Under the pieces are notes generated by a model. It ran no database searches, was not told where the DNA came from, and was given only the letters and a program-made list of their open reading frames with translations. The position numbers were made by a program, and so were the translations under genes. From Lachnospiraceae bacterium 10-1 (GTDB lineage: Bacteria > Bacillota > Clostridia > Lachnospirales > Lachnospiraceae): a stretch of 64,000 bases of DNA. The stretch is from assembly GCA_000403495.2 (NCBI GenBank), contig KE159810.1, positions 62,001-126,000 on the forward strand. The letters are read 5' to 3'. How positions within the stretch are numbered: position 1 is the stretch's first letter; every line of letters starts with the position of its first letter. Below are positions 1 to 7,465 of the stretch, one piece after another.

Positions 1-1591
1 GAATAGCGCGTGATACAGCCGAAACTGCCGCTTCCTGCCCGATTACCCGCTTATGGAGAATCTTTTCCAGCTTAAGCAGTCTTTCGCTTTCCTTTTCTGT
101 CAGCTTTTTCACAGGAACTTTTGTCCAGGAGGCTACTACTTCTGCAATTTCATTTTCTCCTACAGATAATCCGCTTTCCGCTTGTTCTTTTCGTATTTTC
201 TCCTTGGTTCTCTCATATTTCTTTATCAGCTTTTCCTGTTCTGCCCTGACAGAAGCTGCTTTTTCAAAATTCTGCGCCTTAAGGCACTGCTCCACTTCCT
301 CATCAATCTGTGAAATCCGATCTGCCATTTCCTTTAATTTTTCAGGCTTGTGCATATTTTTAAGCCGGAGGGCGGAAGCCGCCTCATCAATCAGATCAAT
401 TGCCTTATCCGGAAGATTTCTGTCATTAATATATCTCTGAGACAATTGTACCGCTGCCTGAATCGCCTCATCCGTAATAGTCACTTTATGGTGATCTTCA
501 TACTTAGGCGCCACACCCTTAAGGATATTTACTGCTTCCTGCACAGAAGGTTCTTCTACATAAACTGATTGAAAACGCCTCTCTAACGCAGCATCCTTTT
601 CCACATATTTATGATACTCTGCCACTGTAGTAGCCCCGATCAGCTGCAACTCTCCTCTTGCCAGTGAAGGCTTTAAAATGTTCGAAGCATCAATTGCCCC
701 CTCTGCACCGCCGGCTCCAATGATGGTATGCATCTCATCCAAAAAAAGAATTACATTTCCATCCTCCTGCACTTCACGTATTACTCTTTTAATTCTCTCT
801 TCAAATTCTCCCCTGTATTTTGATCCTGCAACCATTCCTGACAAATCAAGGGTAAGCAGTCTTTTATTCTGCACCGTAGAAGGCACTTCCCCTGCCACAA
901 TGCGAAGGGCAAGTCCCTCCACCACAGCAGTTTTTCCTACCCCTGGTTCTCCAATCAGACAGGGATTGTTTTTTGTCCTGCGGCTTAAAATTTCAATCAC
1001 CCGTTTAATTTCACTTTCTCTTCCAATCACAGGATCTAAGTTTCCTGCCGCTGCAAGCGCCGTAAGATCTCTGCTGTACTGTTCTAAGGTAGACGCCTGC
1101 CTGCTTTTTTTATTTTGTTTTTTACCCAGATCTTCCTTGTACAGCCCTCCGTTTTCTCCCATTGCCACCAGGGTATCTACATACAGTTTTTGAACAGACA
1201 TTCCCAGCGTGTTAAGCAGACGTACCGCTACGTTTTCTCCACTTTTCAATAAAGCCAGAAAAATATGCTCTGTTCCGGTTTTCTCAGCATCAAAACGATC
1301 TGCCTGTCTGTGTGCTTCCTCTAAAACCTCCTGGGCCCTGGGTGAATATCCTTCTCTCTCTTTTACAGATATTGTTATTTCCGGTACAATCAGTTCTTTT
1401 ATCATCTCCATGATTTTTTCTTCATCAGCACCATTTTCTTCCAGCACTCTGGCCGCAACTCCGGTCTTTTCCTTTAACAGTCCAACCAGAATATGCTCCG
1501 TCCCTATATAGCCGGCATACATCCTCCCTGCTGCCTTTTTTGCCAGCATTAACGCTGTCTTTGCTTTATCCGTAAAACCACCTGACTGCAT
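1..1591 (-). CDS. clpC: ATP-dependent Clp protease ATP-binding subunit ClpC (3' part cut by window edge)
   Basis: This is an AAA+ unfoldase of the Clp/Hsp100 family that feeds proteins to ClpP. About 530 codons are visible and the gene runs off the left edge. Translation begins MQSGGFTDKAKTALMLAKKA and continues into the paired Clp_N repeats (TEHILVGLLKE). The first AAA+ module follows with Walker A GEPGVGKTAVVEGLA, Walker B-like ILFLDEMHTIIGAGG and the sensor region GATTVAEYHKY. A UVR-like middle region (EVEQCLKAQNFEKAASVRAE) marks ClpC rather than ClpB or ClpX. The second AAA+ domain lies outside the window. The ATG at 1589-1591 sits one base after the GntR stop, so the two genes are translationally linked. 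The usual ctsR-mcsA-mcsB genes are not upstream here. Confidence 0.95.
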   Translation of the reverse strand, partial: MQSGGFTDKAKTALMLAKKAAGRMYAGYIGTEHILVGLLKEKTGVAARVLEENGADEEKIMEMIKELIVPEITISVKEREGYSPRAQEVLEEAHRQADRFDAEKTGTEHIFLALLKSGENVAVRLLNTLGMSVQKLYVDTLVAMGENGGLYKEDLGKKQNKKSRQASTLEQYSRDLTALAAAGNLDPVIGRESEIKRVIEILSRRTKNNPCLIGEPGVGKTAVVEGLALRIVAGEVPSTVQNKRLLTLDLSGMVAGSKYRGEFEERIKRVIREVQEDGNVILFLDEMHTIIGAGGAEGAIDASNILKPSLARGELQLIGATTVAEYHKYVEKDAALERRFQSVYVEEPSVQEAVNILKGVAPKYEDHHKVTITDEAIQAAVQLSQRYINDRNLPDKAIDLIDEAASALRLKNMHKPEKLKEMADRISQIDEEVEQCLKAQNFEKAASVRAEQEKLIKKYERTKEKIRKEQAESGLSVGENEIAEVVASWTKVPVKKLTEKESERLLKLEKILHKRVIGQEAAVSAVSRAI

Positions 1592-1592
1592 A

Positions 1593-1967
1593 TTAAGCTC
1601 CTCCAAACTCTCTATATACTTCGTCCACCACCCGGTACACTTCCTCCCTGGAAATCCCTTTACAAATTCCTTTTGCAAGAATTACCCGTAATTCATCATT
1701 CATTTCTTCAAGACATCTTAATTTATCAATGTCCAGTGCAATTACAGCTCCTTTTCTCCTATCTACCTTTAAAAAACCTTCCTGCTTTAACACAGTGTAA
1801 GCTTTGTTGACAGTGTGCATATTAATGCCGATATCATCCGCCAACTGTCTGACAGAGGGCAGTGCATCTCCTTCCTGAATCTGCTCTGTTGCAATTCCCA
1901 AAATAATCTGATTGCGCAGCTGCAGATAAAGCGCCTCACCGCTATTAAAATCTATTTCAATTATCAT
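1593..1967 (-). CDS. GntR-family (YtrA-like) transcriptional regulator upstream of clpC
   Basis: This small one-domain regulator has 124 residues. An N-terminal winged helix (ALYLQLRNQIILGIA, then DALPSVRQLADDIGINMHTV and NKAYTVLKQEGFL) matches the GntR family. A short helical tail follows, as in the YtrA subgroup. The ATG at 1965-1967 is preferred because AAAGGA lies 7 bases before it, whereas the ATG two codons upstream is almost on top of that site. The gene is immediately upstream of clpC, so it may control that operon. No ligand is predictable; YtrA-type regulators elsewhere control ABC or cell-envelope stress genes. Confidence 0.88.
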   Translation of the reverse strand: MIIEIDFNSGEALYLQLRNQIILGIATEQIQEGDALPSVRQLADDIGINMHTVNKAYTVLKQEGFLKVDRRKGAVIALDIDKLRCLEEMNDELRVILAKGICKGISREEVYRVVDEVYREFGGA

Positions 1968-2013
1968 GTGCATATCCTTTAAGAGGAATAGCTGACGCTA
2001 TTCCTCCTTATAC

Positions 2014-3408
2014 CTACAAGTCTTTATCATCCATGTTTAAAAATTCAAATTCAAATTCGTCATCATCTACCAAAAAGTTCTGGGGCTTTCTTGTCACCGG
2101 TTTCTTAGCCGGTTCCTTTTTCTCTGCTGCATATAACTCCCTGTCTTCCTTTGCACGGGGCCTGCCTGATCTTACAGGCCGCTCTGTGGTTCCTGAAGCA
2201 GCCGGTTTCTTCCTTCTGACTGGTGCAGCTTCCTCTTCCTCTATCTGCTTTTTGATACGTTTCTTTACAGGAGGTTCTTCCTCTTCTTCCGTACGCCTTT
2301 TCACACGTTTCTTCACAGGAACAGGCTCTTCCTCCTCTTCTTCTTCCTCTTCCTCGTCTTCTTCATATTCATAAGACAAATCTCTGACTTTAAAGATTAG
2401 TACCGTAATTACAATAAATAAAAGTACGATAACTGCGGCAAGTACAATAATAATTATTTTTCCATTCTTTATCTGTCCCTGCAGTTTTTCATTAGCTTCC
2501 ACCACTGCAAGAAGATTGCTAACGCTCTGCTGGTTTCCCGCTATATAGTTATTAAAAAAGTACTCATATTCACCGGCTTCATTTTGTTCATATACAATTT
2601 CATAATCTTTATGTTCTTCCTGCGGTGCTTCCGGAGGTGCCTCACCTTCACTCTCTTCAGGCGCAGCTTCTCCACCTTCCTCCGGTGTCTGCTCCGGATT
2701 TTCACCACCTTCTGTTCCTTCCAGATTTCCTTCCTCTTGTCCGCCTTCCTGACTTCCTTCACCAGCACCTTCACTGACACTTTCGCCGGAAGAAGGAGCA
2801 GTTAAAGAAGCAAGAACATATCCTTCTATTTTTCTTCCATTATAGTCGCAGGTAATCTGATACCATTTCTTTCCCTGGTTGTCATTTGCTTCTCCGATCA
2901 ATGTAACAGGTGTTCCATTAGGAAGAGAGGTTACCGTATCATGTTGTGTGGATGCCCCGGTACGTACTCTTACATTTGTCTGGGCACTGATCACCGCCTG
3001 CTGTTCTCCTATTGATGTAGGAACCGTGTCGGCAGGTTTTGCAGTACTTCCTTCATTATTTGCAAGTGTACTTGTATTTTCATTTACCGTAATTGTATCT
3101 GTAGTACTTACGCAGTCACTTCTGATATACCCATATCCGCCGCCTGAAATGGCAACTTTATACCATACAGTTCCCGAACTGTCTTTGACTGCTTCCAGAA
3201 TATCAATTTTTTTCCCTTTTACCGTACTTCCAACCACTTCACTATCCGTACTTGTTTCCTTACGAATATTAGCAGTTTCTGCTGTTATCGTTCCTTCAGC
3301 AGCCATACTGGTAAATGCGGTCATGTAAAATACAACTGCCATAAAAGCCACAGCAGCAGCTTTCCTGACCAAGCTGATTTTCTTTATCCGTGTACTTAAC
3401 TTCTTCAA
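2014..3408 (-). CDS. SH3-domain membrane protein with a charged C-terminal tail
   Basis: This is a 464-residue envelope protein of unknown specific role. A hydrophobic segment near residues 17-36 (AAAVAFMAVVFYMTAF) is a signal peptide or anchor. Two bacterial SH3 domains follow, at roughly 37-105 (TANIRKETSTDSEVVG) and 135-205 (QTNVRVRTGASTQHDTVTSL). Next come a Glu/Gly/Pro-rich linker and a membrane helix at about 315-340 (IIIIVLAAVIVLLFIVITV). The tail alternates long Glu runs with short basic blocks such as VKKRVKRR and VKKRIKK. SH3_3 domains commonly bind cell-wall peptides. The protein probably scans the wall outside and has the charged tail in the cytoplasm, which is an inference from the topology. 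It lies 12 bases after the zinc-ribbon gene and may be cotranscribed with it. Confidence 0.8.
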   Translation of the reverse strand: MKKLSTRIKKISLVRKAAAVAFMAVVFYMTAFTSMAAEGTITAETANIRKETSTDSEVVGSTVKGKKIDILEAVKDSSGTVWYKVAISGGGYGYIRSDCVSTTDTITVNENTSTLANNEGSTAKPADTVPTSIGEQQAVISAQTNVRVRTGASTQHDTVTSLPNGTPVTLIGEANDNQGKKWYQITCDYNGRKIEGYVLASLTAPSSGESVSEGAGEGSQEGGQEEGNLEGTEGGENPEQTPEEGGEAAPEESEGEAPPEAPQEEHKDYEIVYEQNEAGEYEYFFNNYIAGNQQSVSNLLAVVEANEKLQGQIKNGKIIIIVLAAVIVLLFIVITVLIFKVRDLSYEYEEDEEEEEEEEEEPVPVKKRVKRRTEEEEEPPVKKRIKKQIEEEEAAPVRRKKPAASGTTERPVRSGRPRAKEDRELYAAEKKEPAKKPVTRKPQNFLVDDDEFEFEFLNMDDKDL

Positions 3409-3420
3409 TTTGCTTTCTCC

Positions 3421-3891
3421 TTATCTATCTCTCGTAAAACGCTTGCTTCCACGTTCCCCGGTTGACGCTTCTCCATAGCCTGTCATTGTCATGCCCTTCT
3501 TCCTGTCTTCCCTTGCCTTTGCTTCCACATCTCTGTGATAGCTTTCCTCACATTTACTGCAAAGCCGGCCACTGGTTATACCTTCTCCGCATATTTCGCA
3601 TCTTAGGTACCCACCACGGTTATCAACGATCTCAAACCGCCTTTCCTTGATCATTTCCCGAATTGCCTTATGTGATACATCTGTGGCGCCAGATATCTCA
3701 GCTACATTTGCCCCCCTGTGCTTTTCCAGATAATTACGCACTTTTCCATAATCATCATACTCCAGCGCACCGCACTCTTCACATTTGTACTCGCCTATTC
3801 CCTTGTAGACCAAAACCCCACTGCATGCTTTGCATAAAGTAGGCCTTTCCAGTTCAGTTTGAAGCAGTTTTTTCCGCATTTTTTCTGCCAT
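3421..3891 (-). CDS. Zinc-ribbon protein with a helix-turn-helix-like centre
   Basis: This is a 156-residue soluble protein. An N-terminal zinc ribbon (CKACSGVLVYKG then CEECGALEY) is followed by a segment resembling a winged helix (GANVAEISGATDVSHKAIRE), a second zinc ribbon (CEICGEGITSGRLCSKCEES) and a basic C-terminus. The arrangement of two Cys4 knuckles around a DNA-binding-like helix resembles YvyF-type proteins of flagellar operons. No flagellar gene is visible here, so that link is only structural. AAGGGGG lies 8 bases before the ATG. The gene sits between purD and the SH3 protein. Confidence 0.7.
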   Translation of the reverse strand: MAEKMRKKLLQTELERPTLCKACSGVLVYKGIGEYKCEECGALEYDDYGKVRNYLEKHRGANVAEISGATDVSHKAIREMIKERRFEIVDNRGGYLRCEICGEGITSGRLCSKCEESYHRDVEAKAREDRKKGMTMTGYGEASTGERGSKRFTRDR

Positions 3892-3907
3892 GCACCCATC
3901 CCCCTTC

Positions 3908-5179
3908 TTATACTTCTTCGATTGCCTTTCCTATATCACAACGCATATATTTATTTTCAAAGTTTATCCATTGTACCGCTTCATAGGCATTTTTTCTTGC
4001 TTCCAGCAAATCCCTGCCCTTCGCAGTGATCCCAAGAACTCTTCCTCCATTTGTCACAATCCCCTGATCTGTCTTTTTCGTTCCTGCATGAAAACAGAAA
4101 CAGGAATCCTGTCCTTCAAATTTTTCAAGTCCTTCTATCAAAAAGCCCTTTTCATATTCTACAGGATACCCTTTTGAAGCTAAAACAACACAAACTGCCG
4201 CATTATCTTCAAACGAAAGATCAATCTGGTCCAGCGTCCCGTCAATGCATGCTTCCATCACTTCTATAATATCATTTTTCATACGGGGCAGCACTACCTG
4301 CGCCTCAGGATCTCCAAATCTGGCATTGTATTCAAGAACTCTGGGCCCATTTTCAGTCAGCATAAGTCCAAAAAAGATAATCCCCTTAAATTCTCTTCCT
4401 TCCGCTGCCATAGCGTCCACTGTTGCCTGATAAATGTTTTTCCTGCAAAATTCATCCACTTCTTTTGTATAAAATGGACTGGGAGAAAAAGTTCCCATTC
4501 CGCCGGTATTCAGCCCCTGATCTCCGTCCAGCGCCCGTTTATGATCCTGTGCGGAAGTCATGGTCTTAATTGTTTTACCATCCACATAGGAAAGGACAGA
4601 GACTTCTCTTCCTGTCATAAACTCTTCTATTACAAGGCGGTTGCCGGCAGTGCCAAACTGTTTATCCAGCATAATTGCCTTGACGCCTTCTTTTGCTTCT
4701 TTAAGATCCTGACAAATCAAAACTCCCTTTCCAAGGGCCAGACCGTCTGCCTTCAGCACAATAGGAAACCGGGCGCTTTCCAAATAACTTAAAGCTTCTT
4801 TTGCAGAATCAAAAGTTTCATATGCTGCTGTTGGAATATTGTATTTTTTCATAAGATCCTTGGAAAAAGCTTTGCTTCCCTCTAAAATTGCAGCATTTTT
4901 TCTAGGACCAAATGCACGAAGTCCTTCCTTTTCCAATTCATCAATTAATCCGCCTACTAATGGATCGTCCATGCCCACAATGGTAAGATCAATTTCTTTT
5001 TCCTTTGCAAAAGCGGTAATCTTGTCAAATTCCATTGCACCAATAGGCACACATTCCGCAATCAGACCAATTCCCGCATTCCCGGGCGCACAATAGATTT
5101 TACTTACTTTCGGGCTTTTTGCCACACTGGCAGCTATTGCATGCTCTCTGCCGCCGCTTCCCACTATCAGTATTTTCAT
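3908..5179 (-). CDS. purD: Phosphoribosylamine-glycine ligase
   Basis: PurD (GAR synthetase) joins glycine to 5-phosphoribosylamine using ATP, an early step of purine synthesis. The 423-residue length is normal. The N-terminal motif KILIVGSGGREHAIA is characteristic. An ATP-grasp fold follows, with RFPIVLKADGLALGKGV, a central GLNTGGMGTFSPSPF signature and RFGDPEAQVVLPRM near the metal site. It is the last gene of the purE-purM-purN-purD run and lies 43 bases after purN. No active-site residue looks missing. Confidence 0.97.
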   Translation of the reverse strand: MKILIVGSGGREHAIAASVAKSPKVSKIYCAPGNAGIGLIAECVPIGAMEFDKITAFAKEKEIDLTIVGMDDPLVGGLIDELEKEGLRAFGPRKNAAILEGSKAFSKDLMKKYNIPTAAYETFDSAKEALSYLESARFPIVLKADGLALGKGVLICQDLKEAKEGVKAIMLDKQFGTAGNRLVIEEFMTGREVSVLSYVDGKTIKTMTSAQDHKRALDGDQGLNTGGMGTFSPSPFYTKEVDEFCRKNIYQATVDAMAAEGREFKGIIFFGLMLTENGPRVLEYNARFGDPEAQVVLPRMKNDIIEVMEACIDGTLDQIDLSFEDNAAVCVVLASKGYPVEYEKGFLIEGLEKFEGQDSCFCFHAGTKKTDQGIVTNGGRVLGITAKGRDLLEARKNAYEAVQWINFENKYMRCDIGKAIEEV

Positions 5180-5222
5180 TTATTATGCCTCTCTTTCCAT
5201 ACACATCTTTATAAAACCGCAT

Positions 5223-5819
5223 TCACTTTTGATCTGCCTGTGCGATCTCATTAATAGCCTGTGGAAGAATCACCCATTCCGCCTGCTCCATAACCCTTCT
5301 TTGCAAAATCTCCGGCGTATCATCCTCTAATACTTCCACTGCTTTCTGCAGAATAATTCTTCCTGTGTCCGTTCCTTCATCCACATAGTGAACTGTTGCA
5401 CCGGTCACCTTAACCCCCCGCCGCAGTGCCTCCTTGTGTACCTTCAGCCCGTAAAAACCGGTTCCACAAAAAGAAGGAATTAACGAGGGATGAATGTTAA
5501 TAATCCTGTCACGATAGGTTTCAATCATTTTTTTCGGTAAAATCACAAGGAATCCGGCAAGAACAATTAAATCAGGATTTAATTCTATGACTTTGTCTAG
5601 AAACTTCTGATTAAATTCTTCTCTGTTTCCGCAATCTTTAGGAGAAATACAAAATGCCGGAATCCCTGCATTTTCCGCTCTTTTCAAAGCATAGGCCCCT
5701 GGATTATTACTAATAACACCTGTTATTTTTGTATTCTTAATTGTTTCATTGCTAATTCCATCTATAATCGCTTGAAGATTCGTTCCACCGCCTGAAACGC
5801 ATACTACAATATTCAGCAT
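5223..5819 (-). CDS. purN: Phosphoribosylglycinamide formyltransferase
   Basis: PurN transfers a formyl group from 10-formyltetrahydrofolate to GAR, the third step of purine synthesis. The protein has 198 residues. It begins [20 protein letters not shown], and contains [13 protein letters not shown] with the catalytic His and [11 protein letters not shown] with the catalytic Asp. The start overlaps the purM stop by 7 bases, which indicates translational coupling. The sequence appears complete. Confidence 0.97.
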   Translation of the reverse strand: MLNIVVCVSGGGTNLQAIIDGISNETIKNTKITGVISNNPGAYALKRAENAGIPAFCISPKDCGNREEFNQKFLDKVIELNPDLIVLAGFLVILPKKMIETYRDRIINIHPSLIPSFCGTGFYGLKVHKEALRRGVKVTGATVHYVDEGTDTGRIILQKAVEVLEDDTPEILQRRVMEQAEWVILPQAINEIAQADQK

Positions 5820-6838
5820 ATGGCAACTCCTTTTTCTCCGGCTTCCACCCTGCCTGCCACATAAGCCTTTTCGCCGGCCGCCTCAATTGCTGCTATCGCC
5901 TTATCCACATCCGCCGGATCAAGGGCTAATACCATACCAAGCCCCATATTATAAGTATTATACATCATCTTTTCTTCCAGATTTCCCTTCTTCTGCATCA
6001 GTTCAAAAATTGCGGGAACAGGATAACTGTTTTTCTCAATCACGGCACGAACACCTTCCAGAAGCATTCTGGGTATATTTTCATAAAAGCCTCCACCTGT
6101 GATGTGGCTGCATCCCTTAACAGTAACGCCTGCTTCTTTTATGCTTTTTAACGCCTTCACATAAATCTTTGTAGGCGTCAGCAGTGTTTCCCCTAAAGTT
6201 GCGCCAAGTTCGTCATAATATGTATCGAGACTTTCCCTGGTCATATCAAATACTTTTCTTATCAAAGAAAATCCGTTACTGTGTACTCCGGAGGAAGCAA
6301 TTCCAACCAGAACATCCCCCGGTTTAATTGTTTCACCGGTAATCAGATTCTTTTCATCCACTACTCCTACTGCAAATCCCGCAAGATCATATTCCTCTTC
6401 CGGCATCAGTCCGGGGTGCTCTGCTGTCTCACCGCCAATCAGCGCTGCCCCTGACTGCTTACAGCCTTCCGCCACTCCTTTTACAATTGATGCAATCTTT
6501 TCAGGATAATTTTTACCACAGGCAATATAATCAAGGAAAAACAAAGGTTCCCCGCCTGCACATGCAATGTCGTTCACACACATTGCAACACAGTCAATTC
6601 CCACCGTATCATGCCGATCCATTATAAAAGCAAGTTTAATTTTCGTTCCCACACCGTCCGTACCTGAAACAAGCGCAGGTTTTTCCATATTTTTAATTGC
6701 TGAAAGAGAAAATGCTCCCGAAAATCCTCCCAAAGATCCCAGCACTTCCGGCCGCATTGTTTCCTTCACATACTTTTTCATTAATTCCACACTTAAATAG
6801 CCAGCTTCAATGTCAACTCCGGCATTCTTGTAATCCAT
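5813..6838 (-). CDS. purM: Phosphoribosylformylglycinamidine cyclo-ligase (AIR synthetase)
   Basis: PurM closes the imidazole ring to form AIR using ATP. The 341-residue protein starts [13 protein letters not shown] and carries the PurM/ThiL fold motifs [36 protein letters not shown] and [14 protein letters not shown]. The later [17 protein letters not shown] motif is also present. It follows purE by 32 bases and overlaps purN, so all four genes probably form one transcript. Confidence 0.97.
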   Translation of the reverse strand: MDYKNAGVDIEAGYLSVELMKKYVKETMRPEVLGSLGGFSGAFSLSAIKNMEKPALVSGTDGVGTKIKLAFIMDRHDTVGIDCVAMCVNDIACAGGEPLFFLDYIACGKNYPEKIASIVKGVAEGCKQSGAALIGGETAEHPGLMPEEEYDLAGFAVGVVDEKNLITGETIKPGDVLVGIASSGVHSNGFSLIRKVFDMTRESLDTYYDELGATLGETLLTPTKIYVKALKSIKEAGVTVKGCSHITGGGFYENIPRMLLEGVRAVIEKNSYPVPAIFELMQKKGNLEEKMMYNTYNMGLGMVLALDPADVDKAIAAIEAAGEKAYVAGRVEAGEKGVAIC

Positions 6839-6870
6839 TTTAAACTACCTGTTCCTTTCAAAAATTTATT

Positions 6871-7371
6871 TTAATAGTTCTTATATCCTACCTGACTTAA
6901 TCTTTCGTCCTTTTTCTGGACGCTCTCTTTCAGATTCCGGCTGTATTCCTTAAGCTTCGTTAAAAGCGCCTCGTCCGAAGTTGCCAGAATTTTAGCGGCA
7001 AGCAGTCCTGCATTTGCCCCGCCGTTAATGGCAACTGTGGCAACCGGAATTCCGGAAGGCATCTGAACAATCGAATAAAGCGAATCTCTTCCTCCAAGTG
7101 AAGTGGTATGCATGGGAATACCAATTACCGGCATGGGAAAAATCGCCGCGCACATCCCCGGCAGATGCGCCGCCATGCCTGCTCCTGCAATGATCACTTT
7201 AAATCCCTTTTCCTCAGCAGTTTTTGCATATTCAAAAAATACGTCGGGTTCTCTGTGGGCTGAAATAATCTTCATTTCAAAAGAAATTCCAAGTTCCGTA
7301 AGGACATCCGCCGCCTTTGCCATAACGGGCATATCCGAATCACTGCCCATCACAATTCCTACCTGTGCCAT
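6871..7371 (-). CDS. purE: N5-carboxyaminoimidazole ribonucleotide mutase (class I PurE)
   Basis: PurE moves the carboxyl group of N5-CAIR to give CAIR. The protein starts MAQVGIVMGSDSDMPVMAKA and has the SAHREPD motif that holds the nucleotide, plus AGMAAHLPGM. The ATG at 7369-7371 is chosen because GAAGGAG ends 5 bases before it. A start five codons upstream would place that ribosome site inside the gene. The mutase form requires PurK, which is not in this window. It is the first gene of the purine operon. Confidence 0.96.
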   Translation of the reverse strand: MAQVGIVMGSDSDMPVMAKAADVLTELGISFEMKIISAHREPDVFFEYAKTAEEKGFKVIIAGAGMAAHLPGMCAAIFPMPVIGIPMHTTSLGGRDSLYSIVQMPSGIPVATVAINGGANAGLLAAKILATSDEALLTKLKEYSRNLKESVQKKDERLSQVGYKNY

Positions 7372-7408
7372 AATTACTCCTTCCATTTTGTACCTTATAT
7401 TCTATAAC

Positions 7409-7438
7409 ATCATACTATAAAACACTGCCTTTCTGCAA
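7409..7438 (-). promoter_or_regulatory. Probable sigma-A promoter of the purE operon
   Basis: On the minus strand the sequence reads TTGCAG, an 18-base spacer, then TATGAT, ending about 37 bases before the purE ATG. No purine riboswitch or PurR-type box was recognised in this short leader. Confidence 0.55.
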
Positions 7439-7441
7439 CTG

Positions 7442-7465
7442 TTTATTCCCGCGGGGTATTTCACT
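7442..7465 (-). repeat. Collapsed copy of the intergenic element seen at 10.2 kb
   Basis: The minus strand reads TGAAATACCCCGC joined to GGGAATAAA. These are the two ends of the longer 10206-10306 element, joined at a shared CGC. The aminopeptidase stop codon lies inside it, just as the pyrE stop lies inside the longer copy. Confidence 0.6.

Noticed and set aside
2033-2374. Ser-rich plus-strand ORF opposite the SH3 gene
   Set aside because: It is the antisense of the Glu-run tail, without a ribosome site.
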